From NCBI GenBank assembly GCA_965218765.1, contig CBDCLU010000004.1:434001-498000 (forward strand): a stretch of DNA of 64,000 nucleotides. The letters run 5' to 3'. Positions 1 through 8,840 of the stretch are shown in pieces. The notes beneath the pieces were generated by a model. That model was not told the origin of the DNA. It did no database searches and worked only from the letters and a program-made list of their open reading frames with translations. Position numbers and translations under genes: made by a program. Position 1 is the stretch's first letter. Every line of letters starts with the position of its first letter. Source of the DNA: JBBPYC01 sp965218765 (lineage in GTDB: Bacteria > Pseudomonadota > Gammaproteobacteria > Burkholderiales > Burkholderiaceae_C).

Positions 1-974
1 CGCTGATCCAGGTACGTGACGGTCAGGACGTCGGCCCGGGCGAAGTGCTCGCGCGCATTCCAGTGGAAGGCCAGAAGACGCGCGACATCACAGGCGGCCT
101 GCCGCGTGTGGCCGAGTTGTTCGAAGCCCGCACGCCGAAAGACAAAGGGTCGCTCGCCGAGATGACCGGCACCGTGTCGTTCGGCAAGGAGACCAAGGGC
201 AAGGTGCGCCTGCAGATCACCGACCCGGAAGGCAAGGTCTGGGAAGACCTGGTCGCGAAGGAGAAGAACATCCTGGTGCACGAAGGCCAGGTGGTGAACA
301 AGGGCGAGGGCATCGTGGACGGCCAGCCCGATCCGCAGGACATCCTGCGCCTGCTCGGCGTCGAAGCGCTTGCGCGCTACATCGTCGATGAGGTGCAGGC
401 GGTCTACCGTCTGCAGGGCGTGAAGATCAACGACAAGCACATCGAGGTGATCGTGCGCCAGATGCTGCGCCGGGTCGTGGTCGACAACGTGGGTGATTCG
501 GATTACATCGCAGGCGAACAGGTCGAGCGCTCCGAGATCCTCGACGACAACGACAAACTGCGCAGCGAGGACAAGTCGCCGGCAACGTACACGAACCTGC
601 TGCTCGGCATTACCAAGGCATCGCTGTCCACCGACAGCTTCATCAGCGCCGCGTCGTTCCAGGAGACCACGCGCGTACTGACCGAAGCCGCGATCATGGG
701 CAAGCGCGACGAGTTGCGCGGCTTGAAGGAGAACGTGATCGTGGGCCGCCTGATTCCGGCCGGCACCGGCTTTGCATACCATCAGGCGCGCAAGGTCAAG
801 GAGGCGATGGACGACGCCGAGCGCCGCGCGATCGCCGACTCGGAAGCAGCCGAGCTGGCCGAGCTCAATGGTGGCGAAGGCCAGTCGCTGTTCAACGACC
901 CGCCGGGCGATGCAGGCGAGCCGGCCACGGCTGCCGCAGCAACCGTTGAAGGTGCGTTGACCGATCCCAGCTGA
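1..974 (+). CDS. rpoC: DNA-directed RNA polymerase subunit beta', C-terminal part
   Basis: This is the 3' end of rpoC, read in the third frame from the window edge; the start lies outside. About 323 residues are visible. They include the conserved C-terminal block around RIPVEGQKTRDITGGLPRV, where clamp and trigger-loop-side elements end, and the segment with KGVxIND-like VKINDKHIEVIVRQM. The tail after residue ~285 is acidic and Ala-rich, which is normal for betaproteobacterial beta'. The enzyme is the catalytic core subunit of RNA polymerase. No str-operon genes (rpsL, rpsG, fusA) follow; a strong terminator lies 20 nt downstream, so rpoC ends its transcription unit here. Confidence 0.96.
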   Translation, partial: LIQVRDGQDVGPGEVLARIPVEGQKTRDITGGLPRVAELFEARTPKDKGSLAEMTGTVSFGKETKGKVRLQITDPEGKVWEDLVAKEKNILVHEGQVVNKGEGIVDGQPDPQDILRLLGVEALARYIVDEVQAVYRLQGVKINDKHIEVIVRQMLRRVVVDNVGDSDYIAGEQVERSEILDDNDKLRSEDKSPATYTNLLLGITKASLSTDSFISAASFQETTRVLTEAAIMGKRDELRGLKENVIVGRLIPAGTGFAYHQARKVKEAMDDAERRAIADSEAAELAELNGGEGQSLFNDPPGDAGEPATAAAATVEGALTDPS

Positions 975-993
975 TAAACTATAAAAATAGTAG

Positions 994-1034
994 CGCCACA
1001 GGCAGTCCCGACGGGGGGCCTGTGGCGTTTTTTT
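994..1034 (+). terminator. Rho-independent terminator after rpoC
   Basis: A 10-bp perfect stem, CGCCACAGGC paired with GCCTGTGGCG, closes a short loop and is followed directly by seven T. It lies 20 nt after the rpoC stop and before rsmB. A small AT-rich hairpin (ACTAT/ATAGT, 978-991) precedes it. Confidence 0.92.
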
Positions 1035-1096
1035 ATGTTTTTTCAGCTTGAAGAATGGCGTTGCGGACCACACAGCCGCCGCCGTGAATCTGATCG

Positions 1097-2449
1097 ATGA
1101 CGTCGCACCAGACAGCCCCGCTCGCGCAACTGCTCGATGGCGCCGCCGAGGTGCTGCTGGCCGTGCGCGCCGGCCGCACCACCGCAGTGGCGCTGCAGTC
1201 GCTCGCGCCCAGCCTGCAGCCCGGCGTGCAGGCGTTGGCCTTCGACATCCTGCGCAACCTGGGCCGCGCCGAATGGCTACGGGCCCGACTCGCGCGCCGC
1301 GCGCCGCCGCCGGTGGTGGACGCGTTGCTGTGCTGCGTGCTCGCGCTGCTGTCGGCTGACGGCGCGCCGCGCTATGACGTGCACACGCTGGTTGACCAAG
1401 CCGTGGACGCCGCCAAACGCCGCGCCGATGCACATGCACAGAGCGCGTTCCTGAACGCCTGCCTGCGCCGCTTCCTGCGCGAGCGCGCCGCGCTGCTAGC
1501 CGCGGCGGCCGCCGACCCGGTGGCCCGCTACAACCACCCACGCTGGTGGATCGACCGCGTTCGGTCCGACCATCCCGATGCGTGGGCGCAGGTGCTGCAG
1601 GCCGACAACGTGCATGCGCCGCTGACCCTGCGCGTGAACCTGCGCAAGACCACGGTGGCCGACTACCTGCAGCAACTCGCGCAGGCCGGTCTGGCAGCGC
1701 AGCAGGTCGGCGACGTCGCGGTCTGGCTCGAACGTCCGCTGCCGGTGCAACGGATTCCTGGCTTTGTCGAGGGTCTCTGCTCGGTGCAGGATGCCGCCGC
1801 GCAACTGGCTGCGCCGCAGCTGCTCGATGGCCTGCGCCCGCCAGTGGATTCGCCGAGGCGGCTGCGCGTGCTCGACGCCTGTGCCGCGCCTGGCGGCAAG
1901 ACCGCGCACCTGCTGGAGACGGCCGACTGCGACGTGACCGCGCTTGACGTGGACCCGGCACGCTGCGCGCGCATCGAAGCAACGCTTGCCCGGCTGGGCC
2001 TGCAGGCGAATGTGATCGCCGGGGACGCAGCACAACCCGCGCAGCGCTGGTACCAAGCCAGTGGCGGCCGACCGTTCGACGCCATCTTGCTCGATGCGCC
2101 CTGTACCGCGTCGGGTATCGCGCGACGCCAGCCGGACGTACGCTGGTTGCGCCGGCCGAGCGACATCGAGCAACTCGCCCGCACCCAGCGCACGCTGCTG
2201 CAGGCACTGTGGCCGCTGCTCGAGGCCGGTGGCCGGCTGGTCTATTGCACCTGCTCGGTGTTCCGCGCCGAAGGATCGCAGCAGATCGCTGCGTTTGCGG
2301 CTAGCCAACCCGATGTACGCGTGCTTGCCGCATCCGGCCAGTTGCTGCCGGGCGGCCACTTCGGCCGCTGGCCTGTCCCGCACAATGGCGCTGGTGGGCA
2401 CGATGGCTTCTTCTATGCGCGGCTGGAAAAAAAAGAGCATGCGGCTTGA
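1097..2449 (+). CDS. rsmB: 16S rRNA (cytosine(967)-C(5))-methyltransferase RsmB
   Basis: 450 residues. The N-terminal ~140 residues are the NusB-like RNA-binding domain typical of RsmB, and the rest is an NSUN/RsmB class I SAM methyltransferase. The SAM loop DACAAPGGKT lies near residue 260, the PC motif (LLDAPCTASG) near 335, and the catalytic-Cys motif YCTCS near 382. The two cysteines of the NSUN mechanism are therefore present. It methylates C967 of 16S rRNA during ribosome assembly. The ATG at 1097 gives the full NusB-like domain. The stop overlaps the next gene by 11 nt, so translation of rsmB, DUF4390 and ntrY is probably coupled. Confidence 0.94.
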   Translation: MTSHQTAPLAQLLDGAAEVLLAVRAGRTTAVALQSLAPSLQPGVQALAFDILRNLGRAEWLRARLARRAPPPVVDALLCCVLALLSADGAPRYDVHTLVDQAVDAAKRRADAHAQSAFLNACLRRFLRERAALLAAAAADPVARYNHPRWWIDRVRSDHPDAWAQVLQADNVHAPLTLRVNLRKTTVADYLQQLAQAGLAAQQVGDVAVWLERPLPVQRIPGFVEGLCSVQDAAAQLAAPQLLDGLRPPVDSPRRLRVLDACAAPGGKTAHLLETADCDVTALDVDPARCARIEATLARLGLQANVIAGDAAQPAQRWYQASGGRPFDAILLDAPCTASGIARRQPDVRWLRRPSDIEQLARTQRTLLQALWPLLEAGGRLVYCTCSVFRAEGSQQIAAFAASQPDVRVLAASGQLLPGGHFGRWPVPHNGAGGHDGFFYARLEKKEHAA

Positions 2450-3149
2450 GCACCGGCCGGCTGCCGCGTCAATCCGATGGCTGCGCGCGCGTGGCCTGGC
2501 CGCCTGGCTCTGGTTCGTCGTGCTGGCAGTCATGCTGGCGCTGCCGCCGGCGCCGGCCCGGGCGCAGCCCGAAGCCGAAGTCACGCGGATGCAGCTCGAG
2601 CGCACCGAAGAAGGCGTTTTTCTGAATGCGCAGCTGAAGTTCGAGCTGCCGCCGCTGGTGCTGACCGCGCTGGAAAAGGGCATTCCGATGTACTTTGTGG
2701 CGCAGGCCACCCTGCTGCGGGATCGCTGGTACTGGACCGACAAGCGCGTGATCGAAAACGAGCGGTATCAGCGCCTCGCTTACCTGCCGCTCACGCGGCG
2801 CTGGCGCCTGTCGGTGTCCAGCGAGCCGAACGACACGACCGGCCTGGGCCTGAGCACCGGTCTGACGCAATACCACGAAACGCTGGCCGAAGCGCTCACC
2901 GCGCTGCAGCGCATCGGCCGCTGGAAGATCGCCGACGGGCAGGAGATCGAGCCGGACACGCGTTATTGGGTCGAACTCAGCTTTCGGCTCGATCTGTCCC
3001 AGCTGCCGCGGCCGTTTCAGATCGGCGCCGTGGGAGAAAACGAGTGGAACGTCTCGGCACGGCGCGGCCAGCGCCTGCCGTTGCAGCCGCAGCCACCGGC
3101 CGAGCCAGCGACTGCGGCGCCGGGGACGCTGACCGAGTCGTCGAAATGA
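2439..3149 (+). CDS. DUF4390 domain-containing exported protein
   Basis: 236 residues from the ATG inside the end of rsmB. An N-terminal hydrophobic stretch (about residues 21-42, ending APARAQ) looks like a signal peptide, so the protein is probably periplasmic. The body carries the DUF4390 pattern, including LKFELPPLVLTALEKGIP and the arginine/tyrosine-rich block RYQRLAYLPLTRRWRLS. The function of the family is unknown. Its fixed place between rsmB and ntrY in Burkholderiales suggests a link to the NtrY sensor, but that is inference. The stop overlaps the ntrY start (ATGA). The C-terminal ~30 residues are Pro/Ala-rich. Confidence 0.88.
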   Translation: MRLEHRPAAASIRWLRARGLAAWLWFVVLAVMLALPPAPARAQPEAEVTRMQLERTEEGVFLNAQLKFELPPLVLTALEKGIPMYFVAQATLLRDRWYWTDKRVIENERYQRLAYLPLTRRWRLSVSSEPNDTTGLGLSTGLTQYHETLAEALTALQRIGRWKIADGQEIEPDTRYWVELSFRLDLSQLPRPFQIGAVGENEWNVSARRGQRLPLQPQPPAEPATAAPGTLTESSK

Positions 3150-5497
3150 ACGCCAGCACCGAGCCCGCTGCATTGCCCGCTGCACCGGACGAGGCGCGCC
3201 ATGCGCGTGCCGCAAGCGGATTCGGCGCGCTCGACTCGGCATTGCCCAATTCGGTCGCACGGCTGGCACCGCGCAGTTCGCGCGCGCGCCGCTGGGCGCT
3301 CGGCGTGGCCGCCGCGTTGTTCGCCGCGCTCGGCCTGGTGCTGATGTTCATGCTCGCGCAGGCCACCAACAACCGCGAGCTGTACGAGCGCAACTATGCG
3401 TGGCTGTTCGCGGTCAACGTGCTGGTCGCGGTGCTGCTCAGCATGGTGATCCTCTGGGCCGTGTTGCGGCTGTGGCTGCGGCTGCGGCGCGGCAAGTTCG
3501 GCAGCCGGCTGCTCGTCAAGCTCGCGGCCATCTTCGCGCTGGTCGGGCTGCTGCCGGGTCTGCTGATCTACACGGTGTCCTATCAGTTCGTCACGCGCTC
3601 GATCGAAAGCTGGTTCGACGTGAAGGTCGAAGGCGCGCTGGAAGCCGGCCTGAATCTCGGGCGCGCCACGCTCGATACGCTGAGCAACGACCTTGCCAAC
3701 AAGACCCGTGCGGCTGCTGAACAACTGGCCGAGCTGCCCGACGCGCAAGCCGTGCTCGCACTGGAACGGCTGCGCGGGCAGCTCTCGGCCGGCGATCTGC
3801 TGCTGTGGAACGGCAATGGCCAGTTGCTTGCGAGCGCCGGCCAGTCGCGCTACCAGCTCAGCCCGGAGAAGCCGAGTCCGCAACAATTTCGCGTCGCGCG
3901 CGAGCAGCGCGTGATGGTCGTGATCGAAGGCCTCGACGACCCGGCCGCGCCCGCCGCCAGCCGCGCGCGCATCAACGCGCTGGCATTGGCGCCGAGCGCG
4001 AACGTCACGCTGCGACCCGAGCCGCGTTTTCTGCAGGTGATCGAAGGGCTGTCGCCCACGCTGGTCGCGAACGCGATCGCGGTGCAGGAGGCGAACCGCG
4101 AATACCAGGAACGCGCGCTGGCGCGAGCCGGTCTGCGCCGCATGTATATCGGCACGTTGACGCTGAGCCTGTTCCTGTCGGTGTTCGGCGCGGTGCTGCT
4201 CGCGGTGCTGCTGGGCACGCAGCTCGCGCGGCCGCTCTTGGTGCTGGCCGACGGCGTGCGCGAAGTCGCGCGCGGGGACTTGTCGCCCAAAGCCGTGCTG
4301 CAGGGCCGCGACGAACTCGGCGGCCTGACGCGCGCGTTCGCCGACATGACGCAGCAACTGGCCGACGCGCGCGCGGCCGTGGAGCGCAGCATCGGCCAGG
4401 TGGATGCCGCGCGCGCCAATCTGCAGACCATCCTCGACAACCTCACGGCCGGCGTGATCGTGCTGGACGCGCGTGGCGTGATCCGCTCGGCCAATCCGGG
4501 CGCCACGCGCATCCTGCGCACACCGGTGGCGGCGCACATCGGCCGGCCGCTGGCGGAAGTCGGCGGGCTGGAAGCGTTCGCGCACAGCGTGCAGATGCAC
4601 TTCGACGAGTTCTTCATGCGCCAGGGCCAGCACGCGCTGGACCACTGGCAGCAATCGTTCGACCTCGGCGGCAGCATGCAGGGCGTGGACATGAACACGA
4701 TCAACCTGATCACGCGCGGCGCCGAGCTGCCCGGCAACGCGCGGCTGCTGGTGTTCGACGACGTGTCCGAGATGGTGTCGGCGCAGCGCGCGCAGGCCTG
4801 GGGCGAAGTCGCGCGCCGGCTGGCGCATGAGATCAAGAATCCGCTCACGCCGATTCAGCTCTCGGCCGAGCGGCTCGAGATGAAGCTCGGCGGCAAGGTC
4901 GGCGACGCCGAGCAGGCCGTGCTGACCAAGTCGGTGCGCACCATCGTCGATCAGGTCGAGGCGTTGAAGCGCCTGGTCAACGAATTCCGCGACTATGCAC
5001 GGCTGCCCGCGGCGGTGCTGGCGCCGCTCGATCTGAACGCATTGGCCGCCGACGTGCTGCACCTGTATGCGCATGATGGATCGAGCGTCGCGTTGCAGGC
5101 CGAGCTGGACCCGGCCTGCCCGCCGATCCAGGCGGACGCGCAGCAACTGCGCCAGGTGCTGCACAACCTGCTGCAGAACGCGCAGGACGCAAGCGACGGT
5201 CGGCCGCACCGTGAAGTGAGCCTGCGCACGCACTGGTCGGATGCGACCCAGCGCGTGCAGCTCACCGTCTGCGACAGCGGCAGCGGCTTTCCGGAAAGCA
5301 TCCTGAAGCGCGCGTTCGAACCCTACGTGACGACCAAGGCCAAGGGCACCGGGCTCGGCCTGGCGGTGGTCAAGAAGATCGCCGATGAACACGGCGCGCG
5401 CATCGAGCTGTTCAACCGCACGGACCCGGACGGTGGAACGGTCGGCGCGCAAGTCTCGCTATCATTCCCGACACGCCCGGCAGCGAGCGTTGGCTGA
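3146..5497 (+). CDS. ntrY: NtrY-type sensor histidine kinase
   Basis: 783 residues from an ATG overlapping the DUF4390 stop. Three to four transmembrane segments occupy about residues 47-150. An extracytoplasmic region and another TM near 335-360 follow, then HAMP, a PAS domain, HisKA with His561 in RLAHEIKNPLTPIQ, and an HATPase domain ending with DSGSGF and GTGLGLAVVKK. This is the NtrY architecture. NtrY autophosphorylates and passes phosphate to NtrX-type regulators, linked in other bacteria to nitrogen and redox control. The partner regulator starts 59 nt downstream on the same strand. The signal sensed cannot be told from the sequence. Confidence 0.93.
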   Translation: MNASTEPAALPAAPDEARHARAASGFGALDSALPNSVARLAPRSSRARRWALGVAAALFAALGLVLMFMLAQATNNRELYERNYAWLFAVNVLVAVLLSMVILWAVLRLWLRLRRGKFGSRLLVKLAAIFALVGLLPGLLIYTVSYQFVTRSIESWFDVKVEGALEAGLNLGRATLDTLSNDLANKTRAAAEQLAELPDAQAVLALERLRGQLSAGDLLLWNGNGQLLASAGQSRYQLSPEKPSPQQFRVAREQRVMVVIEGLDDPAAPAASRARINALALAPSANVTLRPEPRFLQVIEGLSPTLVANAIAVQEANREYQERALARAGLRRMYIGTLTLSLFLSVFGAVLLAVLLGTQLARPLLVLADGVREVARGDLSPKAVLQGRDELGGLTRAFADMTQQLADARAAVERSIGQVDAARANLQTILDNLTAGVIVLDARGVIRSANPGATRILRTPVAAHIGRPLAEVGGLEAFAHSVQMHFDEFFMRQGQHALDHWQQSFDLGGSMQGVDMNTINLITRGAELPGNARLLVFDDVSEMVSAQRAQAWGEVARRLAHEIKNPLTPIQLSAERLEMKLGGKVGDAEQAVLTKSVRTIVDQVEALKRLVNEFRDYARLPAAVLAPLDLNALAADVLHLYAHDGSSVALQAELDPACPPIQADAQQLRQVLHNLLQNAQDASDGRPHREVSLRTHWSDATQRVQLTVCDSGSGFPESILKRAFEPYVTTKAKGTGLGLAVVKKIADEHGARIELFNRTDPDGGTVGAQVSLSFPTRPAASVG

Positions 5498-5556
5498 TCG
5501 GCCGGCCTCTTCAAAGCATCAGCAACCGCGCAGATCGGGAGAACACCGCTTTCATC

Positions 5557-6324
5557 ATGGCTAATATTCTGGTTGTCGACGACGAGCTCGGGATTCGCGA
5601 TCTGCTGTCCGAAATCCTGAACGACGAAGGCCACACCGTGGAGTTGGCCGAAAACGCCGCGCAGGCCCGCGCCGCGCGCAACGCGGCCAGACCCGACCTG
5701 GTGCTGCTCGATATCTGGATGCCCGACACCGACGGCGTCTCGCTGCTGAAAGAGTGGGCCGCCACCAGCCTGCTCACGATGCCCGTGATCATGATGAGCG
5801 GCCATGCCACCATCGACACCGCAGTGGAAGCCACCCGCATCGGCGCACAGGCGTTCCTCGAAAAGCCGATCACGATGCAGAAGCTGCTGAAGGCGGTCGA
5901 GCAGGGCCTGCTGCGCAACCAGAGCCCGAAGCCGATGCCGGGCGGCGTGCCGAACGCATCGTCATCGATGGTCCACACGGGCGGCATGGGCAGCAGCATC
6001 CACGGCAACGGCAACCACCTGCTGGTCGGCGCTTCCATGTCTGAGCTGCAACTGCAGCAACGCATCGGTGCATCTCCTGCACTAGGCATGCCGATGCAGC
6101 CGGCCGAACTGCCCACCGGCCCGCAGTCGCGCCAGTCGTTCGACCTCGACAAACCCCTGCGTGAGGCCCGCGACGGCTTCGAGCGTTGCTACTTCGAGTT
6201 CCACCTGGTGCAGGAAGGCGGCTCCATGACCCGCGTGGCCGAAAAAACCGGCCTGGAGCGCACGCATCTCTACCGCAAGTTGAAGCAACTCGGCGTCGAC
6301 CTGAGTCGCGGCAAGCGGCTGTAG
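5557..6324 (+). CDS. NtrX-like response regulator without the sigma-54 ATPase domain
   Basis: 255 residues. Residues 1-125 form a receiver domain: acidic pair VVDDE, phospho-acceptor Asp52 in LLDIWMPD, the MSGH threonine-equivalent region and Lys in FLEKPI. The last ~50 residues form a Fis-type helix-turn-helix (RVAEKTGLERTHLYRKLKQL). Between them lies only a ~75-residue linker rich in Gly, Ser, Asn, Met and Pro. The ~240-residue AAA+ domain of classical NtrX is absent, so it cannot act as a normal sigma-54 activator. It probably binds DNA when phosphorylated by the upstream NtrY. Paired output genes are not obvious here. Confidence 0.88.
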   Translation: MANILVVDDELGIRDLLSEILNDEGHTVELAENAAQARAARNAARPDLVLLDIWMPDTDGVSLLKEWAATSLLTMPVIMMSGHATIDTAVEATRIGAQAFLEKPITMQKLLKAVEQGLLRNQSPKPMPGGVPNASSSMVHTGGMGSSIHGNGNHLLVGASMSELQLQQRIGASPALGMPMQPAELPTGPQSRQSFDLDKPLREARDGFERCYFEFHLVQEGGSMTRVAEKTGLERTHLYRKLKQLGVDLSRGKRL

Positions 6325-6350
6325 CAGCCATCGCAGCGGGGAGCCGCTGC

Positions 6351-6356
6351 TATACT
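6351..6356 (+). promoter_or_regulatory. Possible -10 element of tRNA-Phe
   Basis: TATACT lies 13 bases before the first base of the tRNA, in a GC-rich surrounding. No convincing -35 box was seen. This is a positional guess. Confidence 0.35.
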
Positions 6357-6368
6357 TCGTCCCCTGTT

Positions 6369-6444
6369 GGCCCGGTAGCTCAGTTGGTAGAGCAGCGGAT
6401 TGAAAATCCGCGTGTCGGTGGTTCGATTCCGCCCCAGGCCACCA
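6369..6444 (+). tRNA. tRNA-Phe (GAA)
   Basis: 76 nt including an encoded CCA. D arm GCTCAGTTGGTAGAGC, anticodon stem-loop CGGATTGAAAATCCG with anticodon GAA, and a T arm around GGTTCGATTCC all fold normally. The acceptor stem GGCCCGG/CCAGGCC has a C·A mismatch at the fifth pair (5-68). The usual betaproteobacterial gene, as I remember it, has a Watson-Crick pair there. The gene borders a region with island features, so the 3' strand may have been replaced on integration. Confidence 0.95.
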
Positions 6445-6452
6445 ATCAAATC

Positions 6453-6487
6453 AACGGCTTGCATGTGCTTACTCACTGCAAGCCGTT
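6453..6487 (+). terminator. Hairpin downstream of tRNA-Phe
   Basis: An 11-bp perfect inverted repeat, AACGGCTTGCA and TGCAAGCCGTT, with a 13-nt loop starts 8 nt after the CCA end. The following sequence is only mildly T-rich. It probably ends the tRNA transcript, and could also be part of an integration junction. Confidence 0.65.
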
Positions 6488-7058
6488 TCGCTTTGTGTAG
6501 TTCCTGTGTAACCGCGGCAGAAAAGAGGCGTGCGAGAACCCGACTTGACTTAAGTGCATGTCCAGCCCTAGGTCAATGATGAACTGGTGCCCAGCGCCAA
6601 TAAGCTGGCATTCAAGCCCAGGGTGACACAAGTCTGACCATCGATTCACGACTTGGTGCGGTCGTCCAACTCGATTGTCTCTATGACGGCTTCGCAGTGG
6701 TTGGGGCAGTTCGCCTCTGGACCGCGAACTCACGGTGTGTCAGCCACTTTTCAGCCGCTCGCGTGCATCGATCAGGTCTACGCCAGTGACCGCTTCAGGC
6801 GTGCGCAGACGCAGCAGGCCTCAAGTGATCGCGAGATGGGCCTCCTGGCGCAGCTCATCGGGGTCGGCTTCGTTCGATTCTTGAGCCCGGTGGTTGACGT
6901 CGGCGCCGGTCGGGACTGAACAGAAACTTTCGACGCGTTGCTGACGAAGCGCGGCAGAAAAGCGAATGCCTGGAAGCCGCCGTTCATCCCTCCAGGCCCG
7001 GCAGGAGTTGCTTCGCACGCGCGCGCCCGGCGGCCCGTGCATCAGACTGCCGCGCCTT
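6488..7058. other. Stretch without a supportable gene
   Basis: About 570 nt between the tRNA hairpin and the serine hydrolase. Short open frames exist on both strands, but none has a convincing start, family signature or length. Codon patterns look eroded. It fits decayed DNA at an island edge. Confidence 0.5.
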
Positions 7059-8249
7059 CTATGCGGCGTCGCGCACCGAGTTCAATGCGGCGTAAGCAGC
7101 AGCCTTCCATTCGAACCAGAACGGATTCCAGAAACCAAAGTGGCGCTGCGTCATGAGCACCAGCACTTCTTGGGTGGCGGGCGAGATTGCCCAGTGCGTG
7201 CCGGCCAGCCCGCCCCACTGCACCTCGCCCACCGGCGTGTTGGGCTGCAGTGTGGACGCCTGCCGCGTTATTGCACCGGCGAGGCCAAACCCCAGGTCGG
7301 GCATCGGCCCGCTCTGTGGGAACTGCACGCACAGCTGCGCGGGCAACTGGTCGCGAAACATCTCCTCCAAAGTGGCGTCGGCGAGTGGCCCGCCGCGGCC
7401 GGGGAACAATCGAGACAGAAGGGCCAGCATGTCCGGCTGCGTGGTGAACAGGCCGCTGGCGCCCGCCTCGCGCGGCACCGGGGTCAGGAATGCACCGGGC
7501 CAGGGCAGGTCGTCCAGACGCCGGAGTCCCGGCTCATTGGGATCGGCGACATTGCCGCCATACAGCGTCGCCAGCCTCGGCACCTGCTCAGCCCGCAGGA
7601 CGTACCCCGTATCGACCATGCCCATGGGGATGAAAAGCCGCTCCTGGAGGGCGTCGATGTAGCGCTGGCCCGTGATGATTTCCACCAGGCGAGAGAGCAC
7701 GTCAGGTCCCATCGAATACTCCCAGCCTTCCCCCGGCTGGAACAGCAGCGGCAAAGCGGACAGCCGCTCGGCGATCATCGTCGTGCTGCAATCCAGCCGG
7801 CGCACGCCGCTGGCGCCGTACGCCTCGAAGATCATCGTTCCCGGATCGAACACGCCGTGGCTGAGGCCCGATGTATGCGTCAGCAGATGGCGCACGGTGA
7901 TGTCCCGGGCCAGTGCCTCGGTATCGTCGAGCGACGTCGCACCGGGCCGCAGCACGCGCGTCGCTCCGAAAGCAGGGATCCACTGCTTGATCGGCTCGTC
8001 GAGCGCGATGCGGCCTTCGTCCACCAGCCTCAGCGTCATCACGGCGGTGATCAGCTTGGTGTTCGATTGCGCCCGGTGGAGGTGGTCAGGCCGCATCGGC
8101 TCGCCTCGTTCGATGTCGGCTTCACCGATGCAGAACGCGTCGACCACATCGCCGCCTCGGAACATCAGCGCCGAGGCACCGGCCAATCGGCGCTCGCGCT
8201 GGTGGCGGCGCAGCACAGCGTGCGCAGCAGAGAAATCAGGTTGCTGCAT
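7059..8249 (-). CDS. Serine hydrolase of the beta-lactamase / esterase class C type
   Basis: 396 residues from an ATG with a GGAG ribosome-binding site 9-12 nt upstream. The SxxK nucleophile motif is SNTK in RAQSNTKLITAVMTLRLVDEG. The second motif is Tyr-Ser (WEYSMG) near residue 180, and a C-terminal WGGLAGTHW segment fits the KTG-like position. No signal peptide is seen, which favours an intracellular esterase over a periplasmic beta-lactamase. It lies at the tRNA-side end of the suspected island, on the same strand as the tartrate genes. Substrate unknown. Confidence 0.85.
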   Translation of the reverse strand: MQQPDFSAAHAVLRRHQRERRLAGASALMFRGGDVVDAFCIGEADIERGEPMRPDHLHRAQSNTKLITAVMTLRLVDEGRIALDEPIKQWIPAFGATRVLRPGATSLDDTEALARDITVRHLLTHTSGLSHGVFDPGTMIFEAYGASGVRRLDCSTTMIAERLSALPLLFQPGEGWEYSMGPDVLSRLVEIITGQRYIDALQERLFIPMGMVDTGYVLRAEQVPRLATLYGGNVADPNEPGLRRLDDLPWPGAFLTPVPREAGASGLFTTQPDMLALLSRLFPGRGGPLADATLEEMFRDQLPAQLCVQFPQSGPMPDLGFGLAGAITRQASTLQPNTPVGEVQWGGLAGTHWAISPATQEVLVLMTQRHFGFWNPFWFEWKAAAYAALNSVRDAA

Positions 8250-8510
8250 CGGAAGGCTCCTCAGGTCAATCTTGATTTTGCATCCGGCCAGAACGGCCGT
8301 CGCTGGACGGGTGCTTGCGGCCGCCGAGATCGGCTGGCGGGTGGCACCGATCGACCCGAATCGGCCCATCGCTTGCTCTCGGTCGACGTCCACCATGCAG
8401 CGCGGTTGCTGTCATTCTGATCGCGTCACTGGATAACGGCAGCGGGCCATGACCGGCCGGTCGCGCACCTCTGTGCTATGACTGGTCGAGGAGCGAAAGC
8501 GGCCATATCA

Positions 8511-8536
8511 GCCAGCCAGCAAGCAAGCAAGCAAGC
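8511..8536 (+). repeat. Short tetranucleotide tract
   Basis: Two GCCA units run into four GCAA units, ending in GC. The tract lies in a non-coding gap between the serine hydrolase start and the dctA-like fragment, so it is not an obvious phase-variation site. Confidence 0.7.
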
Positions 8537-8633
8537 TCTTCGATCATGAAGATTCTTGAGAACGAGGCAACGCGATCTCGTCCGATCTCGCTGCGTTGGC
8601 ATCCGCGACCGTGAGTGTCGTTATGTTGACGAT

Positions 8634-8800
8634 GCGTCGTACCGTCGCGGCATCGACGTTCATGCCGACGCCTGGCTTGAGGATGCTCACCACGAGCAGG
8701 CCGACCATCAGGGCGATGGTCGACAGCACTTCAAAGTGGAGGAGTGCCCTGGCCGCCACCCTGCCGGCCTCCTTCAGGTCGCCCCTGTGGGCAATGCAGA
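8634..8800 (-). pseudogene. Fragment of a DctA/GltP-type dicarboxylate symporter
   Basis: About 55 codons read GDLKEAGRVAARALLHFEV, then STIALMVGLLVV and KPGVGMNVD. This matches a conserved stretch of sodium/proton dicarboxylate symporters of the DctA/GltP family, which are ~430-450 residues long. There is no start, no other part of the transporter, and the frame changes character on both sides. It is a remnant. Its place beside a D-tartrate dehydratase suggests the locus once had its own C4-dicarboxylate uptake system. Confidence 0.7.
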
Positions 8801-8840
8801 AGACGCGCGCTCTATCGGCCGGCCCGCTTTCCTTTCTGAC

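Noticed and set aside
1048..1359. 103-codon plus-strand frame starting before rsmB
   Set aside because: It overlaps rsmB in another frame and has no family pattern; the rsmB start at 1097 explains the region.
3017..5452. 811-codon open frame on the minus strand opposite ntrY
   Set aside because: Mirror frame of a high-GC gene. It is rich in Arg, Gln and His with no domain pattern, while the plus strand encodes a full NtrY kinase.
6473..6733. 86-codon minus-strand frame next to tRNA-Phe
   Set aside because: Its 3' part overlaps the tRNA-downstream hairpin, and no integrase or excisionase signature is present.
8511..8536. GCCA/GCAA tract as a CRISPR or phase-variation repeat
   Set aside because: No spacers or long repeats, and no reading frame or promoter is attached to it. 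No CRISPR array was seen anywhere in the window.
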